Below are positions 8,623-16,605 of a DNA stretch of 64,000 bases, in pieces. The notes under the pieces are model-generated. The model did not search any database. It was not told the origin of the DNA and worked only from the letters and a program-made list of their open reading frames with translations. Location of the stretch: contig JAUXXQ010000146.1 in the NCBI GenBank assembly GCA_030684815.1, forward strand, positions 1-64,000. Direction: 5' to 3'. How positions within the stretch are numbered: position 1 is the first letter of the stretch; every line of letters begins with the position of its first letter. A program made the position numbers and the translations under genes. The DNA comes from Methylobacter sp. GTDB taxonomy: Bacteria > Pseudomonadota > Gammaproteobacteria > Methylococcales > Methylomonadaceae.

Positions 8623-9171
8623 CTACTCCCTCACAGGCTTTTTATCAAGCTTCCGTTGCAGGGTGCGCCGGTGCATATTTAACGCCCTGGCAGCGGCAGA
8701 AATATTGCCCTCGTGCTGCATCAGCACTTTTTGTAAATGCTCCCATTCCAGGCGCTTTACCGACAACGGATTTTCGCTGATCGACACCGAGGAATCGCCC
8801 TCATTTTTATGCAAGGCATTAACGATTTCATCGGCATTGGCCGGTTTGGTCAAATAATGCGTGGCACCCAGTTTGATGGCTTCAACCGCCGTGGCAATAC
8901 TGGCAAAACCGGTCAACATCACACAAGTGGTGTTGTCGTCCAATGAAATCAGTTTTTCCACCAACTCCAGGCCGGATTCATGGCCGATACGCAAATCAAT
9001 CACCGCATATTCAGGCAAATAGCTTTCGGCAATGGCAATGCCGGTATCAACATCATTAGCCACCAGCACTTCATAATTTCTTTTTTCCAGTGCGTTTTTC
9101 AGCACCTTACAAAAAGTCTCGTCATCATCCACCAGCAACAGCCGTGGCTTATCGGTTTCCTGCGTCGTCAT
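8623..9171 (-). CDS. regA: RegA/PrrA/ActR-type redox response regulator
   Basis: Response regulator of the RegBA (PrrBA, ActSR) global redox system. Receiver domain at residues 9-125: acidic pocket DDD at 15-17, phospho-acceptor Asp59 in AVIDLRIG, Thr87 region (MLTG) and Lys109 in YLTKP. A short linker leads to a Fis-type helix-turn-helix (about 140-178, NISAAARALNMHRRTLQRKL). The length of 182 and the absence of an AAA domain are typical of the family. It overlaps the sensor gene by 23 bases, implying coupled translation. In other proteobacteria the family controls respiration, nitrogen and carbon fixation genes; targets here are unknown. Confidence 0.93.
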   Translation of the reverse strand: MTTQETDKPRLLLVDDDETFCKVLKNALEKRNYEVLVANDVDTGIAIAESYLPEYAVIDLRIGHESGLELVEKLISLDDNTTCVMLTGFASIATAVEAIKLGATHYLTKPANADEIVNALHKNEGDSSVSISENPLSVKRLEWEHLQKVLMQHEGNISAAARALNMHRRTLQRKLDKKPVRE

Positions 9172-10531
9172 TATTGTTCTCTACATGTAAAAGAGGCAGG
9201 CTGATTTCTACATTGGCCCCGCCCGACTCACTGTTATAAAAATTAATTTTCCCACCCAAGCGGTTAATGGTTGAATAGGTTAAGAATAAACCTACGCCCA
9301 AACCGCGCTTTTTACTGACAACTGGTTGTTTGCCGGCAAAATCGATCAATTCCGGCGGCAAGCCGGGGCCATAATCACTGATTCTAATGATGGCCTGCTT
9401 TAAATCCCAGGTGGCATGAAGCTCAATGCCTTTTTCCGGCAGCGTCGCTTCGGCCGCGTTATTGAGGATATTGATAATGGAATGGGTCAGCGTCAGCTCC
9501 GCGATAATTTTTGCCTGCATGGCAATATCAGGGTTGATACATAAATTGAGCTTTGCTGTGGGCTTATGGGTGCGCCATTGGCTGATAATGTCATCAAGAT
9601 AGTCCGTTAACAGCATGGCGCGCCCTGATTCGGCGCGCATTTCACCGGCCGAGGCCGACATCACCGAGAGCGCTGTTTTGCAACGGTTGACCTCCTGCTG
9701 CATGATAGCCAATTTTTCGTGCAAATCGGCAAAGCGATGATCCGGATAATCCTGCCCAATCTCATGCGTCAAGATAGCAATAGTCCCTAATGGCGTCCCC
9801 ATATCGTGCGCGGCGCTGGCCGCCAATGTGCCCAACGCGACCACACGCTCGTCCCTTAACGCATTTTCCCGCGCTTCCGCGAGGTTCCGCTCTTGAGCCT
9901 TCAAGGTTTTCGCCAGCTCAACGACAAAAAATGCGACCAACCCGGCGCTAAAGACAAAGCCGAACCACATGCCAAAAATATGCAAATTAAAATAATGGGT
10001 ATCGCGCATAACGTGAATATGCTGCAACAGCTCATAATTCGCCGCACGGGAATCCAATAGCGTGGACTCTGGCATGTGCGGCTCGACTGACGGCAATGGA
10101 ATATTAAAGCCAATTAATGCGGTATACATCGACGAGGTTAAAATCACCATATACCAGGCATAAGATTGGTGCAGCATAATCGCGGTAATAATAAGCGGCA
10201 ACAAGAATACCCAAGTAATGGGATTGGATGCGCCGCCGGTTAAATATAACAAGGCGGTAATTGCAAAGACATCAATAACCAGCTGGGAAAAAATCTCCAG
10301 TTCTGTGACCGGTTCGTCTGTTTGCAGGCGCATTGAAGTATAAATGTTAACCGCAACGATAGACAATACGACTAACCAGAGCGGCTGCTCCGGCAAACGG
10401 ATATTCAGGCCGTATATAGATAAGACGATTAGTATAACCTCGCTGAGTATCATTAAATTTCTTAATATAAACAGCCACTTCAGATTTTGTCTGGCGGAAA
10501 ACTCGGATTTGGGCGAGGCGTATGAAAGCAT
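9149..10531 (-). CDS. regB: RegB/PrrB-type redox sensor histidine kinase
   Basis: Membrane sensor kinase paired with RegA. About six hydrophobic helices fill residues 20-205. Between helices is GGASNPI (about residues 98-104), equivalent to the quinone-sensing GGxxNPF box of RegB, with Ile in place of Phe. The H-box reads AASAAHDMGTPLGTI with the phospho-accepting His near 242. A Cys at about residue 284 (NRCKTALSVMS) sits where RegB has its redox-active Cys. The C-terminus has N, G1 (DYGPGLP) and G2 (RGLGVGLFL) ATP-binding boxes. Redox and ubiquinone sensing is therefore plausible. The stop lies inside the regA start region. Confidence 0.92.
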   Translation of the reverse strand: MLSYASPKSEFSARQNLKWLFILRNLMILSEVILIVLSIYGLNIRLPEQPLWLVVLSIVAVNIYTSMRLQTDEPVTELEIFSQLVIDVFAITALLYLTGGASNPITWVFLLPLIITAIMLHQSYAWYMVILTSSMYTALIGFNIPLPSVEPHMPESTLLDSRAANYELLQHIHVMRDTHYFNLHIFGMWFGFVFSAGLVAFFVVELAKTLKAQERNLAEARENALRDERVVALGTLAASAAHDMGTPLGTIAILTHEIGQDYPDHRFADLHEKLAIMQQEVNRCKTALSVMSASAGEMRAESGRAMLLTDYLDDIISQWRTHKPTAKLNLCINPDIAMQAKIIAELTLTHSIINILNNAAEATLPEKGIELHATWDLKQAIIRISDYGPGLPPELIDFAGKQPVVSKKRGLGVGLFLTYSTINRLGGKINFYNSESGGANVEISLPLLHVENNNDDAGNR

Positions 10532-10659
10532 TTTTAAGGATAAATTGAAATTAAGGGCGAGCGTATGTAATACATTATCTGACTTTTGCTTTTAAATTAA
10601 AACAAAATGCCGCTGCGACAATATGCCACATTTTAGCTTGCAATATTTGTTGCTATTAT

Positions 10660-10760
10660 CAACCTAACTTTTTAAGGCTCATTAAGTCCCCTTGCTGAAA
10701 GTTGCGTTATTCTTCCTAAAAGCTACTCCAAGGCGGTTTTTTTAAACCGCCTTTTTTTTG
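10660..10760 (+). ncRNA. Candidate small RNA ended by an orphan intrinsic terminator
   Basis: A perfect 9-bp stem (AGGCGGTTT, loop TTTT, AAACCGCCT) at about 10731-10752 is followed by T8 on the plus strand. No plus-strand gene precedes it within the 248-base gap between regB and msrA, both of which are on the minus strand. A TATTAT hexamer near 10653 could serve as a -10. The start is a guess. Confidence 0.35.
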
Positions 10761-10779
10761 CCCGGCGTTTACCTTAGTA

Positions 10780-11412
10780 TTAATCAAAAATAACGGCCAA
10801 GCCTCCCAAACCACAGTAACCCATCGGATTCTTGGCCAGATATTGCTGGTGCATGTCTTCGGCATAATAAAATTCACAAACTGCCATAATTTCTGTCGTT
10901 ATTTCGCCAAAACCCGCTTGCGTCAGTTGCTGCTGATAATGTTGCTTCGATGCCAGCGCCGCATCGAACTGCTGTTGGGTATAGGTATAAATCCCGGATC
11001 GGTATTGCGTACCGACATCATTGCCCTGCCTCATGCCCTGCGTCGGGTTGTGGGACTGCCAAAAAAGCCGCAGCAACGCGTCAAATGAAACCAGCGCCGG
11101 GTCGTAAACCACCCGCACAACCTCCGCATGACCGGTCAAACCGGTGCATAATTCCTCATAAGTCGGATTGGGCGTGTAACCGGCTGTGTAGCCGACTGCC
11201 GTGCTAAATACGCCGGGACATTGCCAGAACTTCCGTTCCGCGCCCCAGAAACAGCCCATGCCGAACAAAACCTGCGCCATCGTTTCCGGGAACGGCGGCA
11301 CGATAGGATGGCCGTTGACAAAGTGTCGGTTGTTAATCGGCATCGGCGTACTGCGCCCGGGCAAAGCCTGTTCAGGCTCGGGTAAAGTCAATTTTTTTGA
11401 TGAAAAGATCAT
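10780..11412 (-). CDS. msrA: Peptide methionine-S-sulfoxide reductase MsrA
   Basis: Repairs the S-epimer of methionine sulfoxide in proteins. The catalytic motif GCFWGAE is at about residues 53-59 with nucleophile Cys54. A resolving Cys lies near the C-terminus in GYCGLGG (about Cys200). The N-terminal extension ([17 protein letters not shown]...) matches the long enterobacterial-type MsrA, supporting the start at 11412; total length 210. It is a single gene. A R1 mobile element lies upstream at 11490-11681, close enough to carry or affect its promoter. Confidence 0.95.
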   Translation of the reverse strand: MIFSSKKLTLPEPEQALPGRSTPMPINNRHFVNGHPIVPPFPETMAQVLFGMGCFWGAERKFWQCPGVFSTAVGYTAGYTPNPTYEELCTGLTGHAEVVRVVYDPALVSFDALLRLFWQSHNPTQGMRQGNDVGTQYRSGIYTYTQQQFDAALASKQHYQQQLTQAGFGEITTEIMAVCEFYYAEDMHQQYLAKNPMGYCGLGGLAVIFD

Positions 11413-11489
11413 GGCCTGTGGTATTTTTATAAGATGATTGAAAGGGCAGCATCAACAAGGATTGCTCCTCCCGATACCATAAAATAGAC

Positions 11490-11681
11490 GTAACTACTTA
11501 GCGAAAATAGAAATTGAAATAGAACTCGGCAATTGCTCCTGCATTGCTCTACCTCCTGCGTCCATGCAGTCGACGGATGGCACTGATTAAAAGCACAGCA
11601 CATTCAAAAAAAATCTGTGTAAATCTGTCCTATCCGTGCAACCCGTGTTCTATTTATTTTTAATAGTCCCTGAGCAGTTAC
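11490..11681. mobile_element. R1 MITE-like element, copy A, with 8-bp target duplication
   Basis: A 192-bp non-coding element with inverted ends: left GTAACTACTTAGCG, right complement GTAACTGCTCAGGGA. It is flanked on both sides by AAATAGAC (11482-11489 and 11682-11689), a perfect 8-bp target duplication. The right half (CTGTGTAAATCTGTCC...CCGTGTTCTATTTA) recurs in the other R1 copies. No transposase is encoded. It separates msrA and hslO and accounts for most of this intergenic region. Confidence 0.85.
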
Positions 11682-11709
11682 AAATAGACAATTTTTTAAC
11701 TGGAAAAAC

Positions 11710-12573
11710 ATGATAGAGCAAGATTTATTACGGCGTTTTTTATTTGAAGAACTCGGCGTTCGCGGCGAATGGGTCAAATTGGGCAGCAGCTGGCAAGCGG
11801 CAAAACAGCATCAACGCGGTGCTGAAAACGTGCAAAACCAGCTAGGACAAGCGCTGGCAGCGGTAGTCATGTTATCGGCCACGGTCAAATTTAAAGGCTC
11901 GATGATACTTCAGGCTCAAGGCGATGGCGACATTAAAACCTTAGTGGCCCAAGCCACCGATCAGCTCAAAATAAGGGGCTTGGTCAGAGGCAAAGACACC
12001 GTAGCCGACGGCCCGCTGGAAAGCCTTTTCGGACAAGGGCGCCTGGTGTTGACCGTCGCCTCGGAAAACGGCCAACCGTATCAGGGCGTGGTACCGCTGC
12101 AAGGCAGCAATTTGGCCGCCGTTTTGGAAACCTATTTCGAGCAATCCGAGCAACTAAAAACCCGCTTATGGCTGTTTGCCAATGCCACCCATGCAGTCGG
12201 CTTATTGTTACAGGAACTGCCGGCACAAGAACATTACCAAGCCGATTGGGAACATATCGAAATATTGGCAAACACCGTGACCGAGCAGGAGCTGTTCGAA
12301 CTGGATTGCGAGCCATTGCTGTACCGCTTGTTCAACCAAGAAAAAGTCAGGCTATTTGATGCCGAATCCGTTGAATTTTGTTGCGCCTGTTCGCGCCCAG
12401 CTATCGAACGCACCTTGTTTTCAATGGGTCGGGCCGAACTCGAAGACATACTCAAAGAACGCGACCTCATCGAAGTCAACTGCGAATATTGCAGCGAGCG
12501 CTACTGCTTTGACAAAATTGATGTGGAAAGCATCCTGGCCCAGACCAGCACCGACAGCGCAACACGGCATTAA
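11710..12573 (+). CDS. hslO: Redox-regulated molecular chaperone Hsp33
   Basis: Cytoplasmic holdase chaperone activated by oxidation and unfolding. The 287-residue length is typical. The C-terminal zinc switch is present: CxC at Cys225 and Cys227 (an extra Cys224 precedes it) and CxxC at Cys258 and Cys261 (NCEYC). The spacing of 30 residues matches the family's CXC-X(27-32)-CXXC. The N-terminal substrate-binding domain starts at about residue 1 (LLRRFLFEELGVRGEWV). It is followed after 5 bases by a lipoprotein gene, so the two probably form an operon. Confidence 0.96.
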   Translation: MIEQDLLRRFLFEELGVRGEWVKLGSSWQAAKQHQRGAENVQNQLGQALAAVVMLSATVKFKGSMILQAQGDGDIKTLVAQATDQLKIRGLVRGKDTVADGPLESLFGQGRLVLTVASENGQPYQGVVPLQGSNLAAVLETYFEQSEQLKTRLWLFANATHAVGLLLQELPAQEHYQADWEHIEILANTVTEQELFELDCEPLLYRLFNQEKVRLFDAESVEFCCACSRPAIERTLFSMGRAELEDILKERDLIEVNCEYCSERYCFDKIDVESILAQTSTDSATRH

Positions 12574-12578
12574 TCCTG

Positions 12579-13352
12579 ATGAAAACGCCCACTCTTCGCC
12601 TGATAACCGTGCTGGCACTAGCCCTGTCACTGACCGGCTGCATGTACTGGATCCGCGCCTATCAAGTCTATTTGCAAATGAATGACTTCGACCGCCATTT
12701 TTCGGTAACCGCCGCCGATGAATTCACCTTGCATTTCAAAGAGCCTATCCTTTTCAGCAAAGATTTTGTGTCGCTGTCCAAACTTTACGCCAGCCAGGAT
12801 GATTTAACCGCCGACGGCAGACGCTGGCGCTACTGGTTCCGTAAAGTTGACGGCAACAATAACGTGATAAAACCGGAAGTAAAATTTTATTCGGATTTGA
12901 GTTTTAACAAAGAAAGCCGCCTGATTGCCTGGTCGTTTTCCTCACTGTTTTTAGCCATCGCCCCCGCCAAATTCCTGGAAGTGTCCTTACGCTCCATCGG
13001 CGGCGCCGAAATCGATAATGATAAAAAACAGCTCAAAGCCAACCCGGCATTGCTGGAAAAAATTGCCGACGATTTACCCCAAAAGCCGAGTATTTTGGCG
13101 CAACTCGGAGAGCCTTTTGAAATCATCGACGAGCCGGAACAGGAAATATATATTTACCGCTTCCTGCTGGAAACCCGGCACATAGAAAAAGGTTACGAAG
13201 ACCGCGCCTTAAACGAAGTTAAAATCACCTTCGACAAAAAAAAACAGGAACTGATTAGGATGGCCGGACGCTTTGCCGGACTTAAAGTTTCCATCGACTA
13301 CCGTAAGTTTATCGACAACAGCCCGAATATTGCCAAGACCAGCGGCGAATAA
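12579..13352 (+). CDS. Putative lipoprotein, unknown function
   Basis: A 257-residue protein with a lipoprotein signal peptide: a short basic start, a hydrophobic core and the lipobox LTGC at residues 18-21 with Cys21 as the predicted lipidated residue. Residue 22 is Met, so outer-membrane sorting is likely but not certain. The mature part is mixed alpha/beta with no motif I can name. It starts 5 bases after hslO and is followed by a symmetrical terminator shared with the convergent peroxiredoxin gene. No function is proposed. Confidence 0.75.
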   Translation: MKTPTLRLITVLALALSLTGCMYWIRAYQVYLQMNDFDRHFSVTAADEFTLHFKEPILFSKDFVSLSKLYASQDDLTADGRRWRYWFRKVDGNNNVIKPEVKFYSDLSFNKESRLIAWSFSSLFLAIAPAKFLEVSLRSIGGAEIDNDKKQLKANPALLEKIADDLPQKPSILAQLGEPFEIIDEPEQEIYIYRFLLETRHIEKGYEDRALNEVKITFDKKKQELIRMAGRFAGLKVSIDYRKFIDNSPNIAKTSGE

Positions 13353-13368
13353 TCGGAATTTTGATATT

Positions 13369-13407
13369 AAAAAAGGCCTGGACACGACGCTGCCCAAGCC
13401 TTTTTTT
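13369..13407. terminator. Bidirectional terminator between lipoprotein and peroxiredoxin genes
   Basis: An A-run and AGGCcTGG on the left pair with CCaAGCCT and a T7 run on the right. The A-run and T-run make it usable in both directions, between convergent genes ending at 13352 and 13451. Confidence 0.65.
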
Positions 13408-13450
13408 ACACTACACGGAGTGTTATCCCGGCATAGGGATAAGCGGTTAT

Positions 13451-14056
13451 TTACAGTTTATCCGCATTTTTATCCAGGTAGGCTGCAACACCCGCAGGGC
13501 TTGCATTCATGCCTGCATCGCCTTTATGCCAGCCCGCTGGACACACTTCGCCGTTTTCTTCAAAGAATTGCAGCGCATCGACCATACGCAGCAATTCGTC
13601 CATGTTGCGGCCTAATGGCAGGTCGTTAACAACCTGATGACGCACCAGGCCAGCGCGGTCAATCAAGAAAGTGCCTCGGTAAGCCACAGCAGGCACATCC
13701 GCTTCGACATCATAATCCTTGCAGATAGAATGCGACAGATCGGCCGCCATCGTATAACGCACAGGGCCGATGCCACCCTGGTTCACAGGCGTGTTACGCC
13801 ATGCATTATGGGTAAAATGGGAATCGATAGACACGGCAATCACTTCAACGTTACGGCTTTTGAATTCATCGATACGGTGATCCAACGCAATCAACTCACT
13901 TGGACAAACAAAAGTGAAATCTAAAGGGTAGAAAAAAACTACCGCATATTTTCCGCGAGTGGCCTCAGAAAAACTAAATGAATCAACTATTTGACCATCA
14001 CCTAAAACAGCAGGGACAGTAAAATCAGGTGCTTGTTTACCGACTAATACGCTCAT
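13451..14056 (-). CDS. Typical 2-Cys peroxiredoxin (AhpC/Prx1 type)
   Basis: Thiol peroxidase reducing hydrogen peroxide and organic peroxides. The peroxidatic motif DFTFVCP has Cys51 as the nucleophile. The resolving Cys172 is in GEVCPAGW, the signature of the Prx1 group. The sequence has GGIG in place of the GGLG motif associated with over-oxidation sensitivity. At 201 residues it is full length. It is monocistronic: convergent to the hslO operon and divergent from the AP2-like gene across 276 bases. It complements msrA and hslO nearby as oxidative-stress functions, though these are not one operon. Confidence 0.95.
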   Translation of the reverse strand: MSVLVGKQAPDFTVPAVLGDGQIVDSFSFSEATRGKYAVVFFYPLDFTFVCPSELIALDHRIDEFKSRNVEVIAVSIDSHFTHNAWRNTPVNQGGIGPVRYTMAADLSHSICKDYDVEADVPAVAYRGTFLIDRAGLVRHQVVNDLPLGRNMDELLRMVDALQFFEENGEVCPAGWHKGDAGMNASPAGVAAYLDKNADKL

Positions 14057-14332
14057 TGATCATCTCCAAATAAATAGTGAAAAAACATAAAACTGCTTGA
14101 TTTTAGTGCTAGCCACCAAAGTAGTGGGTTGGCAAAATTGTACACCAGATTAGTAGGTAATTGTCGAAATTGTTGCTATTTTTAACTTGCTTTAATTTTA
14201 ATTTTAGCCATAATTTGTCATTAATAGCTTACAATCATGTCAGAGAATTACTCTAGCAAGGTTTTTTAATGTCTTGTCGCCCTAACTTAGCTGTTACATT
14301 CATTTAGTTCATTTGTTTGATGGAATTCAATC

Positions 14333-14854
14333 ATGGCAAAAAATAAACATATTACCGAACCCGATGTTTTCGGCTATCAAGTACGCATCGTAAGACGCGG
14401 TAAAGAAAGTAGCCGTTATTTCTCCCATAAATTATGGGGCAACAAAGGCAAATCGTTGAAAGCCGCCATTACTTGGCGCGACCAAATGCTGACCGTATTA
14501 AAAGGCAGTAAAACGCGCTTTCTTAAGCCGCCTAAAAATAAAACGACTACCGGCGTTACCGGCGTGTCCCGAACCATCAAATACGATCACCGCAAAGACA
14601 AAAGTTATCTGTGCTATACCGTATTTTGGGTGAGCAATTGCAAATCAAAAAATAAAACCTTTCAAGTCGGCAATGTCGACAAAGTCACCGCAGATGATGA
14701 ATTGCATGCCTTCCGCACCGCCAAATTGTTCAGAAGCTGTTATGAATATTCGATTGATAATGACCTTGAATTTTATGACAATAAATTCGTCGGCTGGAAA
14801 AAAGTACGCTTATATGACGACGAAAACCTAAACGCCGTTGCAGAGGAAGTTTAA
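14333..14854 (+). CDS. AP2-domain-like putative DNA-binding protein
   Basis: A basic 173-residue protein. Residues ~65-130 (TTGVTGVSRTI, then YTVFW, then AFRTAKLF) look like the three-strand-plus-helix AP2/ERF-type DNA-binding fold, found in bacteria in homing-endonuclease-like and phage proteins. The N-terminus carries a second, more degenerate set of strands (YQVRIVRRGKESSRYFSH) that may be another AP2-like unit. No nuclease motif is visible. The gene is isolated and ends at a strong terminator. Possible roles are gene regulation or association with a mobile element; neither can be decided from the sequence. Confidence 0.6.
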   Translation: MAKNKHITEPDVFGYQVRIVRRGKESSRYFSHKLWGNKGKSLKAAITWRDQMLTVLKGSKTRFLKPPKNKTTTGVTGVSRTIKYDHRKDKSYLCYTVFWVSNCKSKNKTFQVGNVDKVTADDELHAFRTAKLFRSCYEYSIDNDLEFYDNKFVGWKKVRLYDDENLNAVAEEV

Positions 14855-14881
14855 AGCTTCCTATAAAAATATCCTGCGACA

Positions 14882-14926
14882 AAAGCGCCGCCGATTCACA
14901 AGAGTGAAGCGGCGGCGCTTTTTTTT
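14882..14926. terminator. Strong bidirectional intrinsic terminator
   Basis: An 11-bp GC-rich stem AAGCGCCGCCG / CGGCGGCGCTT with a 16-base loop is followed by T8; A4 precedes it on the other side. It ends the AP2-like gene (plus) and the TonB operon (minus). Confidence 0.9.
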
Positions 14927-14939
14927 CAGCCGCTAAAAA

Positions 14940-15659
14940 TCATTTGGCCAGTTTGAACTGTAAGGTCTGTACCGCCCGCTGAGTCACCGCGACACCATCG
15001 ACTATTTTCCCTTTGAATTTCCATTTGCTGATAGCTTGTAGCGCGGCTTCGTCAAAGATTTCCGCCGGTTGGGCATCGACCACCACCGCATCAACCACAG
15101 CACCCTCCTTAGTGATGGTGAATTCTATTTTCACCCAGCCCTCAATATGGCGTTTGGCCGCACGCATCGGATACTTGGGAGGGAACCGTTCTAGCGGAAT
15201 TACACCGGTACTGACGCCGCTGGAAGCCGCGCTTTTAGCAGTAGCGGCGGGTGCTGCTTTAGCAGGCGCAGGTGAGCTGGCGGTTGGAACATTAACCGCA
15301 GGCGCATTGGATGTCGGCGCTGATACCGGTATATCCAGCTTAGGCGCATCAACAGTCGGCGTAGGCTGCTCTTGCTTCACCACTGTTTTTTGTTGCACCA
15401 CCGGCTGTTTTTTCGGCGGCGTTTTTGGGCGTTGCGGCGGCTGCGGTTTTTCCTGTACCTGCTCCACCTTTTTTTCCGGGGGCTTTTTGGGCTTGGGTTT
15501 TTCCGGCGGCTCGCGTTTTAGCCGGATAAAATCCATCATATTCACCGGCTCGACTTTTTTAATGTCTTTATGGCTGCTCATCAGCATGATTTGCATCAGC
15601 CAGAACAGGCCCAGTGAAATGACAACGCCGGTCAACAAAGCGACAAAAAATGACTTCAC
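14940..15659 (-). CDS. tonB: TonB-type energy transducer
   Basis: Transmits proton-motive force from the inner-membrane ExbB/ExbD motor to outer-membrane TonB-dependent receptors. An N-terminal signal-anchor helix (residues 5-25) is followed by a long Pro/Lys-rich periplasm-spanning region (about 45-110), an Ala/Pro linker and the C-terminal TonB domain (about 155-239, PKYPMRAAKRHIEGWV then VDAQPAEIFDEAALQAISKWKF). The start is GTG at 15659, overlapping the exbD stop as GTGA. It is last in a five-gene operon and of the TonB2 type. Confidence 0.93.
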   Translation of the reverse strand: MKSFFVALLTGVVISLGLFWLMQIMLMSSHKDIKKVEPVNMMDFIRLKREPPEKPKPKKPPEKKVEQVQEKPQPPQRPKTPPKKQPVVQQKTVVKQEQPTPTVDAPKLDIPVSAPTSNAPAVNVPTASSPAPAKAAPAATAKSAASSGVSTGVIPLERFPPKYPMRAAKRHIEGWVKIEFTITKEGAVVDAVVVDAQPAEIFDEAALQAISKWKFKGKIVDGVAVTQRAVQTLQFKLAK

Positions 15660-16072
15660 GGCGTCTCCGCTTCTTCGGTAGCAATTGACGCATTGCTGAT
15701 ACCGGCCAAACGAACTTGATCCATGACACTGACCAGAACGTGGGTTTTTGTTTCCCGGTCAGCAGTAATCACCACCGCACCCAGCGGATTTTCCGCGTGC
15801 AACCGGGCGACATTCGCCCTGACTGCACGGATATCGACCACACGCTTATCGATCCAGATTTCGCCCGCAGGGCTAATGGCAACAATGATATGCGCATGTT
15901 CCTTTTTCTCTGCGGTTTGGGCTTGCGGCCGGTTAACATCGAGGCCTGACTCCTTAACCGATGAACTGGTGACGATGAAAAAAATCAACATGATAAAGAC
16001 GATGTCGAGCATCGGCGTCATGTCAATTTCGGCATTTTGGTCGGCTGACGACCGGCTACTTTTACGGCGCAT
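15656..16072 (-). CDS. exbD: ExbD-type biopolymer transporter (ExbD2)
   Basis: Single-pass inner-membrane subunit of the Ton motor. MTPMLDIVFIMLIFFIVTSS (residues 18-37) contains the conserved, essential protonatable Asp of the transmembrane helix (Asp23). The rest is a periplasmic domain. At 138 residues the length is normal. It begins 8 bases after exbB and its stop overlaps the tonB start. Confidence 0.95.
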   Translation of the reverse strand: MRRKSSRSSADQNAEIDMTPMLDIVFIMLIFFIVTSSSVKESGLDVNRPQAQTAEKKEHAHIIVAISPAGEIWIDKRVVDIRAVRANVARLHAENPLGAVVITADRETKTHVLVSVMDQVRLAGISNASIATEEAETP

Positions 16073-16080
16073 AGCGGTTC

Positions 16081-16605
16081 CTAATCATATTTTAATAAAT
16101 CGGTCAGCCGATGCGTTTCATCGCTGACGCGTTGTTCAATGCGTTTGCTGAAATACAGCCCGCCTATGGCAATCACCATCCCGGCCATGGTCGGGATAGT
16201 GGCTTGCGACACGCCGGATGCCATCGCTTTGGCGTTGCTGGTGCCGGTCACCGACATCACGTCAAAGACATGGATCATGCCGGTGACCGTACCTAGCAAA
16301 CCCAGTAACGGGCACAGCCCCACCAGCATATTGATGATGGGAAGCGTCCGCCCCATATTGATTTTAGCTTCGGAAATGATGCACTCCCTGATATATAAGG
16401 CGTAGTGCGTATGCCGGTCTTCACGGCTGTTCCATTGCGCCAGCCAAACCCTTTTAAGCTGGGGATAGCTCAACCGGAAAAAAATGAAGCGTTCGGCTAT
16501 CAGTGTCCACAAGCAAATGGAGGCGAACAAAATCGTCCATAACACATTGCCGCCGGTATCTAAAAAACTGCCCAGCGACTCCAACAGCGTTAACAACGAC
16601 GACAT
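16081..16605 (-). CDS. exbB: ExbB-type MotA/TolQ/ExbB proton-channel subunit (ExbB2)
   Basis: Short ExbB of the TonB2 type, 174 residues, with three hydrophobic helices. The conserved proton-channel segment (INMLVGLCPLLGLLGTVTGM, then ISQATIPTMAGMVIAIGGLYF-like sequence) occupies about residues 90-155. It overlaps the ttpC stop by one base (TAATG), so translation is coupled. With ExbD and TonB it forms the energising complex; the preceding larger TtpC is a second ExbB-like subunit. Confidence 0.94.
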   Translation of the reverse strand: MSSLLTLLESLGSFLDTGGNVLWTILFASICLWTLIAERFIFFRLSYPQLKRVWLAQWNSREDRHTHYALYIRECIISEAKINMGRTLPIINMLVGLCPLLGLLGTVTGMIHVFDVMSVTGTSNAKAMASGVSQATIPTMAGMVIAIGGLYFSKRIEQRVSDETHRLTDLLKYD

